Source: Karstenula rhodostoma CBS 690.94 (Eukaryota; Ascomycota; Dothideomycetes; Pleosporales; Didymosphaeriaceae). From it: 64,000 bases of DNA. Shown here piece after piece: positions 52,413-63,137 of this stretch. Where the stretch lies: contig MU001499.1 in assembly GCA_010093485.1 (NCBI GenBank), forward strand, positions 310,001 through 374,000. Reading direction: 5' to 3'. The notes under the pieces were generated by a model. That model was given only the letters and a program-made list of their open reading frames with translations, did not search any database and had not been told where the DNA came from. Every line of letters begins with the position of its first letter. Position 1 is the stretch's first letter. The translations under genes and the position numbers were made by a program.

Positions 52413-54134
52413 TCAAATCCTCGCTTCTTTATCCGCAATCTCAACGTGCACAGAGTCAGGTTCTTTCTCCAGCGTTTCATAGGCAGGAGGTTCCGCATCG
52501 AACTTTTTCGCCGCCACCTCCCTCCTCCAAAGGAACTGTCCGATTAGGAAAAGAGTCATATAAGCACACACGAGCACTGTATTGACCGTGAAGCCCTTCC
52601 TCCACTTCAGCCCTTCGAGGATAGGGAACACGGTAATAGGATAAAAACTGAAGAAAGCCCATCCAATAGTCATCATAGCGCCGGTGGTGAAGCTGCGTGC
52701 TTCGTTGTCGTCTTTCATCATCATATTCACCCACGGGAAGAGGATGGGTGTGATGCAGGACGTCATACCCAGGAGGTAGTAGCAGACGACTATTGCAGCG
52801 TCAGTGTCCGTTCACAGTGGGTAGTCGGAAAGGAAAGCTTACAGTGCAGACCGAGCGGTATCTCCCATATCAACAGACACACATTGGCGAATAGCAGGAT
52901 GGTCGAAACGACCGTGAAGACAATCCACATGGGGTATATCATGACCAGGCTCGTAGCCAGCACACCAGTGACGATGGCCACGCCCTGGACACCGGTCGGG
53001 ATGAGGTTGATTTGCTCGATGGTGTATGTGCCGTGCATGTCAGCTTCGTGTTTCAGCCAGATTGCCATCTGCCCGCCGACGTACGAGGTGCACTGGAAAC
53101 ACACGTACGTCAGGACAGCGATGTAGAAGTGCCAGTGCGTGAAGACGCGCTTGAGCATGCGCTTTCCGATCTTGCCCGATTGCTTCACGCCTTCGTTGCG
53201 CATGCGTGCGATGGCTAGCTTCTGTTCTTTCTCCGTAAGCCACCAGACGCGTGGGCTGGTGGGAAGGCCGGGGAACATGATAAATCCCAGGAGCGCGATA
53301 GGAAGACTGATGCTACCGTCGATGAGGAATAGCCATCGCCACCCTACAATGAGCGAGCGTTAGTGGTTTTGTCCATGCAGATCGATGGGAAGCTTACCCG
53401 AGCGGCCCAGGACGCCGTTGAGGTTCTTGTGCGCGGCCGCTTGCAAATATCCGCTGAACATTGCTCCGGCGTTGCTCGAGACGTACCACACGCCAGCACG
53501 CTTGAAGACCTCATCGGCACGATACCAGCACGTCAAAAGGTAGATGCTGCCGGTCGATGCGGGTGTCTCCAGAACACCTAGTATGAACCTCAGACCGAAT
53601 ATCTGCTTGTCGTTTCGAAGCTCACTCTGGCAAAAGGTGAGGATCGACCAAAGCGTCTCCATCAATGGCAGGTAGTAACGGGCCAGCTTTGGGCGTGAGA
53701 TGATCATCATGCTTGGGATCTCGAAGATCATATATCCAATGTTGTAGAACGTCCCGAATAGCGAGTACCTTGCACATGTCAGATGTTGTATCATAACGGT
53801 AATGAGAAACATACTGGTTGCCTTTGATATGGAGCTCCTCTCTCATACCGGAGACGTATGCACTGTTCAGCGCATTCTGGTCCAGCCATTTGATGTAGAA
53901 GCATAAACAGCATAGCGTAAGTAGGATGCAGTCAAGCTTGCGCAGAAGCTTCTTCTCCTCTTTGCTATAGTGGCTGGGGTACCAATTGAAGATGTACATC
54001 CACGCCACGAGCAAGGACCTCGTGGGCTTTTCGGTCGCAGAGCTCACTATGACTTCGTCATGTTCATCCTTCCCGCCCACTTCGTGTGTTACTTGGGCAG
54101 CTGAAATGCCCCCGGCTTCGTCTGGTCTCTGCAT
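52413..54134 (-). CDS. MFS transporter, anion:cation symporter (Dal5-like) family
   Basis: Four exons (54134-53815, 53768-53398, 53343-52843, 52789-52413) with 46-54 bp introns give 522 aa. Twelve hydrophobic segments are visible. Family marks include the cytosolic [17 protein letters not shown] start, the [15 protein letters not shown] first loop, [20 protein letters not shown] in the fourth helix, and the typical central loop ending [20 protein letters not shown]. Members import small organic anions such as allantoate, nicotinate, pantothenate or sugar acids with protons. The genes around it (GH88, DUF2264, GH2) make an oligosaccharide or uronic-acid substrate likely. It is divergent from GH88, sharing a ~515 bp promoter. 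Confidence 0.9.
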
Positions 54135-54649
54135 GGTGGACAGGACCGCTATGGAGTCAGACGGTGTGGAGGGAAATGAGACCGATCCTGGGATGTAAGA
54201 AAGAGATTGAGGAGCAGCATCTTAGGTATTTGACTGCATTCAGCTTCCAGGCTAGATGACTTTGGATGCAAGCCTGGAATTGTGGTGTAGTGAGCAGGGA
54301 AATGATGATTCTGTGTTGTTGATCGGTACAGCGCTAGACCGAACACGCGCTGCCACGCGCTGCCCCGCATCTTTGCTTCCCCACAGCCAAACCCAGATAA
54401 GCAAGGACACCACTCTCGGAGCATTGGCACCGGCGGTTGGAGACATCTTCACTCCGACACCTGCAGCAACTCTCATCCCACATTGTACCGGATCCTTGGC
54501 TGCGGACGATATGTGGTATCGCTCATTCCTTACGAGGTCATAGAACACGATGTGATTAGGCCGGAGGCTGCCTCGCGCCCGCGTCAGCCGTCCCTTCATA
54601 AAGTCCACTGGAAGGTGACTTTCCCTCTTTACAACCCGCTCCTTCGAAG
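54135..54649. promoter_or_regulatory. Bidirectional promoter of MFS transporter and GH88
   Basis: 515 bp between divergent starts. A direct CACGCGCTGC pair lies near 54348-54367 and a CCCCAC (GTGGGG reversed, a CreA-type box) near 54370-54384. A possible regulatory region for coordinated expression. Confidence 0.45.
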
Positions 54650-56128
54650 ATGACCTTGCCGTACGCTTTTACCAATTCAAGCGATGAGGACAATGGCGGC
54701 GCGGACTCGAGTCCTCCTACAAGCGCAACGCCCTCGGAAGCGGATTCCCCAGACACATCTTATGTTCCAATCCTGTTAACTCCAGAGCTCTTCGCGGAAA
54801 ACATCACGGCCAAGGTTCTCCGAACAGCTCAAACTGCACTCAAAGCGCTTCCGGACTTTTTCCCAGAATACGTACTTCAGGATCCCGGCTGTGACGGGAG
54901 ATATACTCTACGCGAGGCCGATTTTTGGACGTGTGGCTTTTTTTCAGGCACGTTGTATACCATCCTCGAACGTGCCGTAAGGTTTCCTCAGAGCCTACAG
55001 CTGCCGCCTGAGATCAATGCTCTGCAGTTTCACGAGCAACTCCTGATATTGTGCCGTGCGTGGGCAGAGCCATTGTACGCGATGGATCAGCGTACCGATA
55101 CCCATGATATCGGCTTTATTATAATGCCTGCACTGCAGATGGACTGGGAACTCTTCGGTAATCGAGGAAGCCTGGACTCTATTGTACGAGCCGCACGAAG
55201 CCTGGCTACTCGATACGTACCTTCTGCAAGAGCAATCAGGAGCTGGGATCTGCTCAAAAAGAAAGACATCGAGATCCTGGATCAAGAACATAACATGATT
55301 GTTATCATCGATAGCATGTGCAATCTGGACCTTATGTACTACGCCTCGCACCACATGCAAGAACCAGCTCTGGCCGAAATGGCGACCGCGCACGCCGAGA
55401 CTCTGTTGAGGTCACACTTGCGTCCTGAGAAGGTGGTTTTGTCGGACAAATCAAAAGTCTCTTATACTGGCCCATGGTATTCAACTTGCCATGTAGCAAA
55501 CATCAATCCAAAAACCGGCACCCTCAAACGACGCCTGACTGCACAAGGCTACGCCCACGAATCGAATTGGGCGCGTGGACAAGCATGGGGCATTCTAGGA
55601 TATGCGCAGACTTACCTCGCTACCAAAGATCAACGCTTCCTCCATGCTTCTTGCGGTCTCGCTGAGTACTTTCTGCAAAGACTGGAAACAAGTCCCGCCT
55701 GCGTGACTTCAGGCCGCCATGTGCCGCTCTGGGACTTTGACGCACCTATCGACGACAAAAACAACATCATCAGGGATTCATCCGCTGGTGTTATCGCCGC
55801 TAACGGAATGCTCATCTTGTCTCAGGTGTTAGCAGGATCTGGCCAAGGTTTGCTGGCTTCTCGGTTCCGCGAAGCCGCTCTGGTGATAGTACAAGATACC
55901 ATTTCATTTGCCTTGGCACCCGAGAAGGCTAAACTGGCCTGCGCATCAAACGGCCACATCCGCGCCGAAGATTCGACGCCAGGGAGCACGTTCGAAGGGT
56001 TGTTAAAGTACGGTACAGCCAACAACAACGAGCAAGCGCGTAAAAGATACGCAAATCATGGATTGGTATATGGAGACTACTATCTTGCTCAGTTTGGTAA
56101 CCGGCTGATGAAAATGGGACTGGTGTAG
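54650..56128 (+). CDS. GH88 unsaturated glucuronyl hydrolase
   Basis: Single exon, 492 aa, starting at MTLPYAFTNSSDED. The GH88 pattern is clear: the substrate motif RTDTHDIGFIIMP with its conserved Asp, YHS-like YTGPWYSTCHVAN, SNWARGQAWGILGYAQTY, PLWDFDAP, RDSSAGVIAANGML, and a late YGTANNNEQARKRYANHGLV. Family knowledge: GH88 enzymes open the 4,5-unsaturated uronic acid at the end of oligosaccharides left by lyases, by hydrating the double bond. No signal peptide, so it acts inside the cell, fitting import by the neighbouring transporter. It is convergent with the regulator downstream. Confidence 0.92.
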   Translation: MTLPYAFTNSSDEDNGGADSSPPTSATPSEADSPDTSYVPILLTPELFAENITAKVLRTAQTALKALPDFFPEYVLQDPGCDGRYTLREADFWTCGFFSGTLYTILERAVRFPQSLQLPPEINALQFHEQLLILCRAWAEPLYAMDQRTDTHDIGFIIMPALQMDWELFGNRGSLDSIVRAARSLATRYVPSARAIRSWDLLKKKDIEILDQEHNMIVIIDSMCNLDLMYYASHHMQEPALAEMATAHAETLLRSHLRPEKVVLSDKSKVSYTGPWYSTCHVANINPKTGTLKRRLTAQGYAHESNWARGQAWGILGYAQTYLATKDQRFLHASCGLAEYFLQRLETSPACVTSGRHVPLWDFDAPIDDKNNIIRDSSAGVIAANGMLILSQVLAGSGQGLLASRFREAALVIVQDTISFALAPEKAKLACASNGHIRAEDSTPGSTFEGLLKYGTANNNEQARKRYANHGLVYGDYYLAQFGNRLMKMGLV

Positions 56129-56156
56129 CTGGAAGATTATAACTAGAGGATGATGA

Positions 56157-58696
56157 TTAGAACATGCCGGTATCCATTGTGCTCGCGAACATGCTTCCGT
56201 CGTCGAATGCGATTATTCGGTCCATGTTCATGAAGTTCTCGTCTAACATCATTTGCGGCAAAGTGTCGAGGTCCACACCCTCAAGATTATCAACGCTCGG
56301 TATATCTATACTCGTTCCCCTGAAGTTCCGCGCACTGGGAACCGGCTCGGTCTGTTGAGCAGGCCAGCCCGCATTGCTGACTCTAGGCGTGGGTATGCTC
56401 GGATGAATGCACATCTCGCGTGCAGTCATCGACCGTCGAGACTGTATCGGATCGTACGAGGTTCTGACTTCATGCGTGATCTCGTTCGTGTAATCGGCGA
56501 CTGAGATTCGAAACGAGTCGTCTCTGACACAAGAGATGTACAGCTCTTTCAGACGTGTGGCATATCGTCCCGACAGGTTCTGATCATCGGCTGGTATACT
56601 CGAGAGGCCCGTCCATCGCCTTGCCATCTCCTCCAGGCACTGTACCAGGCTCCAAAACTCATTAGGAAGTTCGTTATCAGAGCTATACCGCCAATGAATA
56701 AGGAGCATTCGTCCCGCAATGAAAACGCAAAAGGCGAACTGGCTCGCGACCGGACAGCCCTGCGGAGAATTTGCAAGATATCTTTGGCTGATGGTCGCAA
56801 TCTCGATGCCCGCTGAGTGACACGCCTCGATGGAGCAACTGCTTGGCAATCGACTACGAAATGGCCAGTGGAAGGGAGGGTAAGCTATCAGCTGATGCAG
56901 CAGGATCATGCTCGCGTTGTGGGTCACGTGTGCCAGCGTGAGGTTTGGATCCATCAGCGGGACTGGACGAGTCATATTAGGGTTGCTCTTCCATTTCTGG
57001 GGAAGAAGCATCTTCCAGTGCACCAGCCTCAAATCCAGTTCCTTGAAGCGGGTGAGCCAAGACGATATCTCCTGCTGGTTGCGCATGCTGACTTTCTGTT
57101 GCAGGAAGTAGGTAACGACACGCGACATCGACTCAGTGGCTTCAATGCGGTATGCGAAGGCACCCACGTTGGACATATCTGCGGTTTTTTAGTCTTGTAG
57201 CGCATTCGCGCTCGCCGTTGGGATTCCATTCGTCTGCGGTAGAGTGCTATCGTCTTCGACCAAGAATCCCATCGGAACCCCCATTCGCCCAGCTGATTTG
57301 TCCCAGATGCCGAAGTACGGCGTCGCGACAGCTTGCTCTTTCCGCCAAAGGTGGCCATCACATGGTAATCGCCAGTGCACATCCGCGGATGTTAGGCTCG
57401 TGTTCCAACCCATTGTGACGGAACAGAAACGGTCGAGGTTGAACACATTCCAGAAGACACGCCGTCTCTCTTCAAGCTCCGTGCAACTTGACGTGTGGTC
57501 GAGTACCTCGAATGGCTGGCAAAGCGGATGGTACTCGTTGTCTTCGCGCTCCTGTGCCAATTGGCTATACTCCACCGTGCGCGTGAGTGACCCGACAATA
57601 GACCAGGCTTTCGCTGCGTTTCCGTCTCCGATCTACATGCACCCGTCAGATCTTTGTCTTGAGTGCCCAGTGATCACTCACGTCAGTATAAGCTACTACG
57701 ATGAGAGCCTGAAGACTCTCGAGGCAAAGGTTATCCATCGCTGTTGTAACCACCCTGCTTCTTATTCGCGCCATCAAACCGGCCGGTATCGATGCATTGG
57801 GAACAAATTTAGATGCTGCGACGACCATGGCTTGGATGACAACTCCAAGCATCGCACGCTCGTTTTCATGTTCTAGTCGCCGTCGGAAGCGTCCTTCATG
57901 AATCATCGGGATCCACGGATGCACGTGGAAAAAATAAGCGGTAATTGTTTCTTCCAAGAGTGCTGCATATAGGGGAACGGAATCTGTGCAATCGAAAGCC
58001 CACCTGTCATTCTCGTCGTCATGTACACGTCTTCGCTTTGAGCCCGGCTTTGTCTCTCGAGGAGGCCATGATCGAGGTGGGCTCTCGTTGGGTCCGTTGA
58101 CGAGCTTTGGAAGCTCTCTAGCGAGCAGCACCAGTATTTCACGTGCTGAGCTGTCCTGAGAGTCAACGCTTGCACCTGTATGCGAGGATCTGCAAAGCTC
58201 GATTTGGTCTTTTGTCTGCCTTTCAAGAATATCTGGACGATGTTAACATTTGCGATATACCGGCGAAACATACAAGGCGTACCGAGCCTCCTATGCACAT
58301 TCTCTATCGCTCCTGTTTTCAATCCTGGTTTCGTCCTCTTGGTCTCGTACAGACAATCCGCTCCTAAGGATCGAATTAGGGTACATCCACAGACCATCTC
58401 TTACAGAAGACCATACCAGTCTTTCTGCAATGCGCACAAGAGGGTTTGTCTCGCGAGCACCGAAGTTTCGCTCTTCGGCAGCTATTGCATGCAATGTCTG
58501 GTGCAGATTTGGGCGGGGAATTTCCCGCCTGCTCAGCACAATGACTGGTATCGGCTGCCTTCTGAATCACGAGGGGACATGTCCACATTCGGTCCTCGGA
58601 CTGTTGGCTCGAAGCATACATGTGCGACGCTGTGGAGTTAAGGTACTGCTCTGGTAAAATTGACCCGAGCGCCGAATGCATTGTTCCGGAATCCAT
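56157..58696 (-). pseudogene. Zn2Cys6 transcription factor interrupted by one in-frame stop
   Basis: Exons 58696-58417, 58363-58283, 58232-57682 and 57632-56157 splice into one frame of 796 codons. The Zn2Cys6 cluster straddles intron 1: CNSCRRAKLRC, then CAHCRKTG joined to ADCLYE, giving C-x2-C-x6-C-x6-C-x2-C-x6-C. Linker and dimerisation residues (KPGLKTGAIENVHRRL) follow. The fungal-specific regulatory domain is well preserved on both sides of the break ([40 protein letters not shown]). A single TAA at 57191-57189 (codon 452) sits between ANALQD and KTADMSN, and no GT...AG intron in proper phase removes it. The product would lose its C-terminal third. It could be a recent pseudogene, a sequencing error, or a truncated but DNA-binding protein. 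Confidence 0.75.
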
Positions 58697-59234
58697 ACAC
58701 TGGGGATGCGGGGTTTCCCCACGTTTTGCCCCAAGCGCTGACTGGGAATTGACCTACCAGAGCCACGCGGACCATACGTGTAAACTCTCCTCAATTGTAG
58801 GGAGTACTTCAGGATATTAATCCTTTACACGAAAGCAGTGAGGTGGCAAGCCATGCAATGGTTTTAAAAACTGTGCATCGAATTTTCTTGGGAGGGAAAC
58901 AAGGATACTAGCAGGACGTGAGGTAGCCTGCTATAAGTAATAACCGAATCGCTACTTTACATGTCTGAGCGTCCCGTAGGTTGGCATAGGTAATGTGCAA
59001 AGAAATATTTATCAGGTTTGTCTAAAGACTAGAGCGTAGAACGGTAGGAGTTAAGGTATGCTTAGGGTTGCAACCACAGTATAGTGGAGAGACTAACTAG
59101 CATATATTCTGTCACACACGCTGTGGCTCTTGCACAACATCTTCTATGTAAGTTTTCATTCATGGTTTCTCCCTTCCTTTTTATGCTATGAAAATCTACT
59201 AACACCGCCTGGAACATCACGAAAAGTTTTCACC

Positions 59235-59320
59235 TCGCTAGTGCGCATAGGCGGCCAGCGCAGTCCTGCGCACGCTCGCGCACGATTGAGCGCCCTAGGC
59301 GCCCAGTGCGCACTAGCCAG
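59235..59320. repeat. G+C-rich TGCGCA/GCGCAC flank on the left of the island
   Basis: A compact G+C-rich block with many GCGCA-type words (GTGCGCATAGGCG, CTGCGCACGCTCGCGCACG, AGTGCGCACTAG) directly before the A+T-rich island. It shares the same core word as the array on the island's right side. Confidence 0.5.
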
Positions 59321-59324
59321 CCCT

Positions 59325-59938
59325 ATATTTTTATATATATATATATACGTATCTACAGCCTATATATATTTATATAAATTAATAATATATTAGTAAGTAG
59401 CTTAGTAAGTAAAAAAAATAAAAAATTTATATATTTAAAGCTTTAAAGGCCTTACTACTATATAATAATATAATAGGTTAGTTATACTAGTAATATCTAT
59501 AGAAATCCTACTTTAACCTAAAATAATAAGTTTTATTATATTAAAAATATAAAAAATATAGTTTTATAATATATTTAAAGAATTAAATTAAGTAAAAACT
59601 AGTAATTTAGTATAGAAAACTAGTTTCATTATTTACTTTATTAATAACTCTATTATTATAGAATAGTTTAGGAATTTTATTTAAAAATATAATTAAATAA
59701 TATATATAGATTATATTAATAATAAAATATTATATAATATATATTTAAACTAGCCCTAAATAGGCTATTTCTTATTTTATTAGATAATTATATAATAAAA
59801 AATATAATATTTTCTATTAATAAAATTATATAAGAGTTTCTCTATAAACCTATTAAAAAATCTTAATTATAAGTTTTATATTATAAAAGTTATTAAAGAA
59901 TAAAGAAATTCTCTTTTATAGAGATTTTATATAAATCT
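59325..59938. repeat. Extremely A+T-rich island, probable RIP-degraded repeat
   Basis: About 600 bp in which nearly all bases are A or T, dominated by TA, AT and TTAA steps, with very few G or C. No open frame of note survives. Such islands are the normal outcome of RIP on transposable elements in Pezizomycotina. No original element can be recognised. Confidence 0.75.
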
Positions 59939-60045
59939 AGCACGCCTACGCACGCCTGCGCACACCTGTGCACACCTGCGCATACCTGCGCACTCTAGAT
60001 AGTATGGGCACAAATGCGCACAAATGTGCATATCTGCGCAGCTCT
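59939..60045. repeat. Minisatellite of a 10-bp CACACCTGCG unit plus TGCGCA words
   Basis: Five to six tandem units of about 10 bp (CACGCCTACG, CACGCCTGCG, CACACCTGTG, CACACCTGCG, CATACCTGCG), then CACTCTAG, then looser GCACAAATGCGCACAAATG repeats. It forms the right boundary of the A+T island. Confidence 0.7.
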
Positions 60046-60457
60046 CCTGAAAAACGTTTCGTGATGAATGTACACATGATGGAAGATAGGAGAAAAGGTT
60101 AAGGAGTAGGAAGGCTCGATCTAAACCCCTTACGGTTAGCGTCCTCCACCCCAAAATATCTACCTCAGCCTGCAGTCACTGCTGCTACGCAACCCTTCAT
60201 CTAGTCGCGGGGCCAAATCCAGTGATTCCAGCTTGCTCTGAACACCTGGGAGCAAGATACCAGGGCTGGTTGGATGCCCAGTGCGGCACAGCAGGTGAGA
60301 CTTGCCTTCGGCCATTTACCCTTGATGCTCTTTCCATCACTTCCTGGCCAAGCTTCTTTTTTCCATCACAATTCACTTCATTCATCATGTTTATGTGTGC
60401 ACGCGTGTTGGGTTGATCTCATATAAGTCTACTGGCATATTAAAGCTGGACCACACC

Positions 60458-63137
60458 TCAATAACCTGCCTGTACAATCACTTTGCCTCCCGTCAGTCCG
60501 TTCGAAGCAGCCGATACAGTGAGGCTACCCGAAGAGCCCGGCTTGGAGCGCACAATGGCAAGCGCGAGGCCGCTGAAAGCCTTCCTCGTGAGAGATGGGA
60601 AAGCCGTCATGTCAGTCGGGTCGCCATTGTCCGTGGACACGATCTCGCCAGGTCCCTCGATCGAGAAGCTGATAGTGTTGCTAGCCTGAGGCACTGTATC
60701 GCCATTCTTGTCAACCACAGCTACGGTGATGAACGACAAGTCGTATCCGTCGTTTTCGATCGATGTCCGATCCGCAGTCACATTCAGTTTGGCTGGACCA
60801 CCAACCGTCTTCTTGGAGTCGCCAGCCCACTTCGCTCCGTTCTTGTAGGCGACAACTTCGATTTCACCAGGCGAGTATGTGACATTGTCCCACCGAAGGC
60901 GGTACTCAGACTTCTCTGTCTTCTTGCGACCTTGCGACTTGCCGTTGACGAAAAGCTCAGCTTCGTCTCCTGATGTAAAGACGTGCACGGGGGTAGCTTG
61001 TCCGACGCGACTAGGCCATGTCCAGTGCGGCAGAATGTGAGCCTGGGGAATTTCGGGGCGCCAGCGGGCCTGGTACAGCCAAAAGCGGTCCTTCTTGAAG
61101 CCGGCGAGATCTATGATGCCAAAGTAAGAGCTTCGGCTCGCGTTATCGAAAGGTGTTGGCTCGCCGATGTAGTCCCAGCCGGTCCAGACGAACTCGCCAG
61201 CGACATATGGGTAGTTGTCTTGTTGGATGAAGACTTTGTCCGGTGACGCAGCCCAGGAAGGATGGTACAGCTCGTACGAACTCACGTACTTCGTTGTGAC
61301 ATTCTCGCCGGCGCTGGGCCCAACGACGGCAGTTTTCGCGCTCGTAACCGGAAAGATGTACGTTCCTCGCGTGCTAACAGTGGATGCTGTCTCAGTACCC
61401 CAGATCATCTTGTTCGGATACCTGTTGTGGAAGCTGGGGTACGTCGAATTCCACGAAGTTCCTTTACCCTCGCCTTGATAGTTCAAACCGATGATTTCGA
61501 GAGCATTGACCAAGGCAGTACCCGGCCCCGCGTTGTTCAGACCGGCGGTAGACTTTCGGGTTCCGTCTTCCTGGCGCGCAATGTTTTGCAGTTCCGTCGT
61601 TATCTGGCCGCCTAATGCGGACGACTGGTCGGGCATCTCGTTGCCGATGCTCCACGCAACGATGGACGGATGATTGCGCTCGCGTCGGACGTATGAGCGC
61701 ATGTCTGCCTCGTGCCACTCGTCCCAAAGCAGATGGTAATCATTATCGACCTTCTTCGTCTTCCATGTGTCGAACGTTTCACCTATGACTATGATGCCAT
61801 ATCGATCTGTAAGATCGAGGAGCTCCGAGGCAGGCATGTTGTGCGATGTCCGCAGTGCGTTGGTGCCCATCTCCAGTAACAGCTCGAGCTGACGCTCGGC
61901 AGCGCGCCAGTTGAAGGCAGCTCCCAGTGATCCCAAATCGTGATGGTTGCAAACACCTTTCACGTACACAGGGGCACCGTTGACAATGAGACCCTTGTTC
62001 CCGTCATATACGATGGTTCGCACGCCAAATTTGGTTTCGACTGAATCGACAGTGCCGTTACCACCCGCGGACACCTTCGACAAGGCGACGTACAGGTGTG
62101 GTGTCTGCTCCGGGGCTGGTCCCCACAGTTTGGGGTTGGAGAGTTTAGTGGTACTGTTCACAACCTGCTTTGTGCCACCCGCGACGTTGACTGAGACGCT
62201 CTTGAATTTTGCTTTGGCATCGCCTGTTGCTTTACCGGTCGACGCATCCACTTCGTAAATTTCGGTCACCAAATCGATCCGCTTGGTGCTGTTGGAGGTG
62301 TTCTCGATTGCAACGCTCAAGTCCACAGTTGCCGATCCCGCACTGACGGATGGCGTCGTGACTTTGGTTCCATACTGTGCAACATGAACCGAATTTACCT
62401 TAACCAGCCAAACATTTCGGTACAGACCAGCACCTGTAATCCATAATTGTCAGTCTGGTGTTCGAGGACACATGGTGGCAGTGGTTTTAAGAAGATCACT
62501 GACCTGGGTACCACCGAGAAGAGTTCGGCGCATTCTCAAGTCGAATAGCGAGGATGTTGTCACCGGCTTTCGCGTACGGTGTAAGATTCAAACGAAACGA
62601 GTTATAGCCGTATGGCCAACCACCAACGAGAACGCCGTTGAGGAAGACACTCGCGTACGACATGGCGCCATCGACTTCGAGATACAAGTTCTTTCCTGGG
62701 CTGACATCCCCAGATTTGAGCTTGAGCGTCTTGCGGTACCAGCCAACGCCATTGTAGGGCAGCTTTCCCTCAGAGCCAGATACGCCAGGCGCGCCAAAGG
62801 GGCCTTTGATCGCCCAGTCGTGCGGAAGGGTTACGGGTTCCCACTTGCTGTCGTCGAAAGAACTCTGAACATACTGGACGTTCCTTCCCGGTGAGATACC
62901 CGATGGTCGCTGGTACTTTGCACGGGTGATGAAGTCATTGGACGAAGGCAGTATCCATGCCTTGAGCGTGGCGTAGGAAAGTTGATCAGGATTGTCTGTG
63001 AAGCGCGAGAACCGCCAGTCGGAATTGAGACTCAAGCGCTCGCGTGGCGATTGTGCGACTGCATGTCCGACTACCGCGAGAAGCAGCAGTCCAAGAAAAA
63101 GGAATCCAGATGGACTTGCTGACCTGAGTGAGGCCAT
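60458..63137 (-). CDS. Secreted GH2 beta-galactosidase-like glycoside hydrolase
   Basis: Two exons (63137-62504, 62433-60458; 70 bp intron) give 869 aa. The start gives a signal peptide (FLFLGLLLLAVVGHAVAQ). Domains in order: a sugar-binding jelly-roll (~30-210, with PHDWAIKGPF and GVGWYRKTLKL), an Ig-like domain (~215-340), the TIM barrel (~340-640), and C-terminal Ig-like modules (FVNGKSQGRKKTEKSEYRLR region). The likely acid/base is Glu477 in IGNEMPD and the nucleophile Glu559 in WGTETAS; GEFVWTGWDYIGEP follows. Layout and length resemble bacterial-type GH2 beta-galactosidases that act on exo-terminal sugars. Secreted. It may feed the uronide module next door, though the A+T island separates them. 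Specificity (galactose versus uronic acid or mannose) is unresolved. Confidence 0.9.

Larger units (their letters stand above)
58697..60457. other. Gene-free region containing the A+T island and minisatellite
   Basis: Includes the promoter of the regulator at its left edge, the A+T island (about 59330-59938), a minisatellite (59939-60045), and 3' flank of the GH2 gene at its right. No gene seen. Confidence 0.55.
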
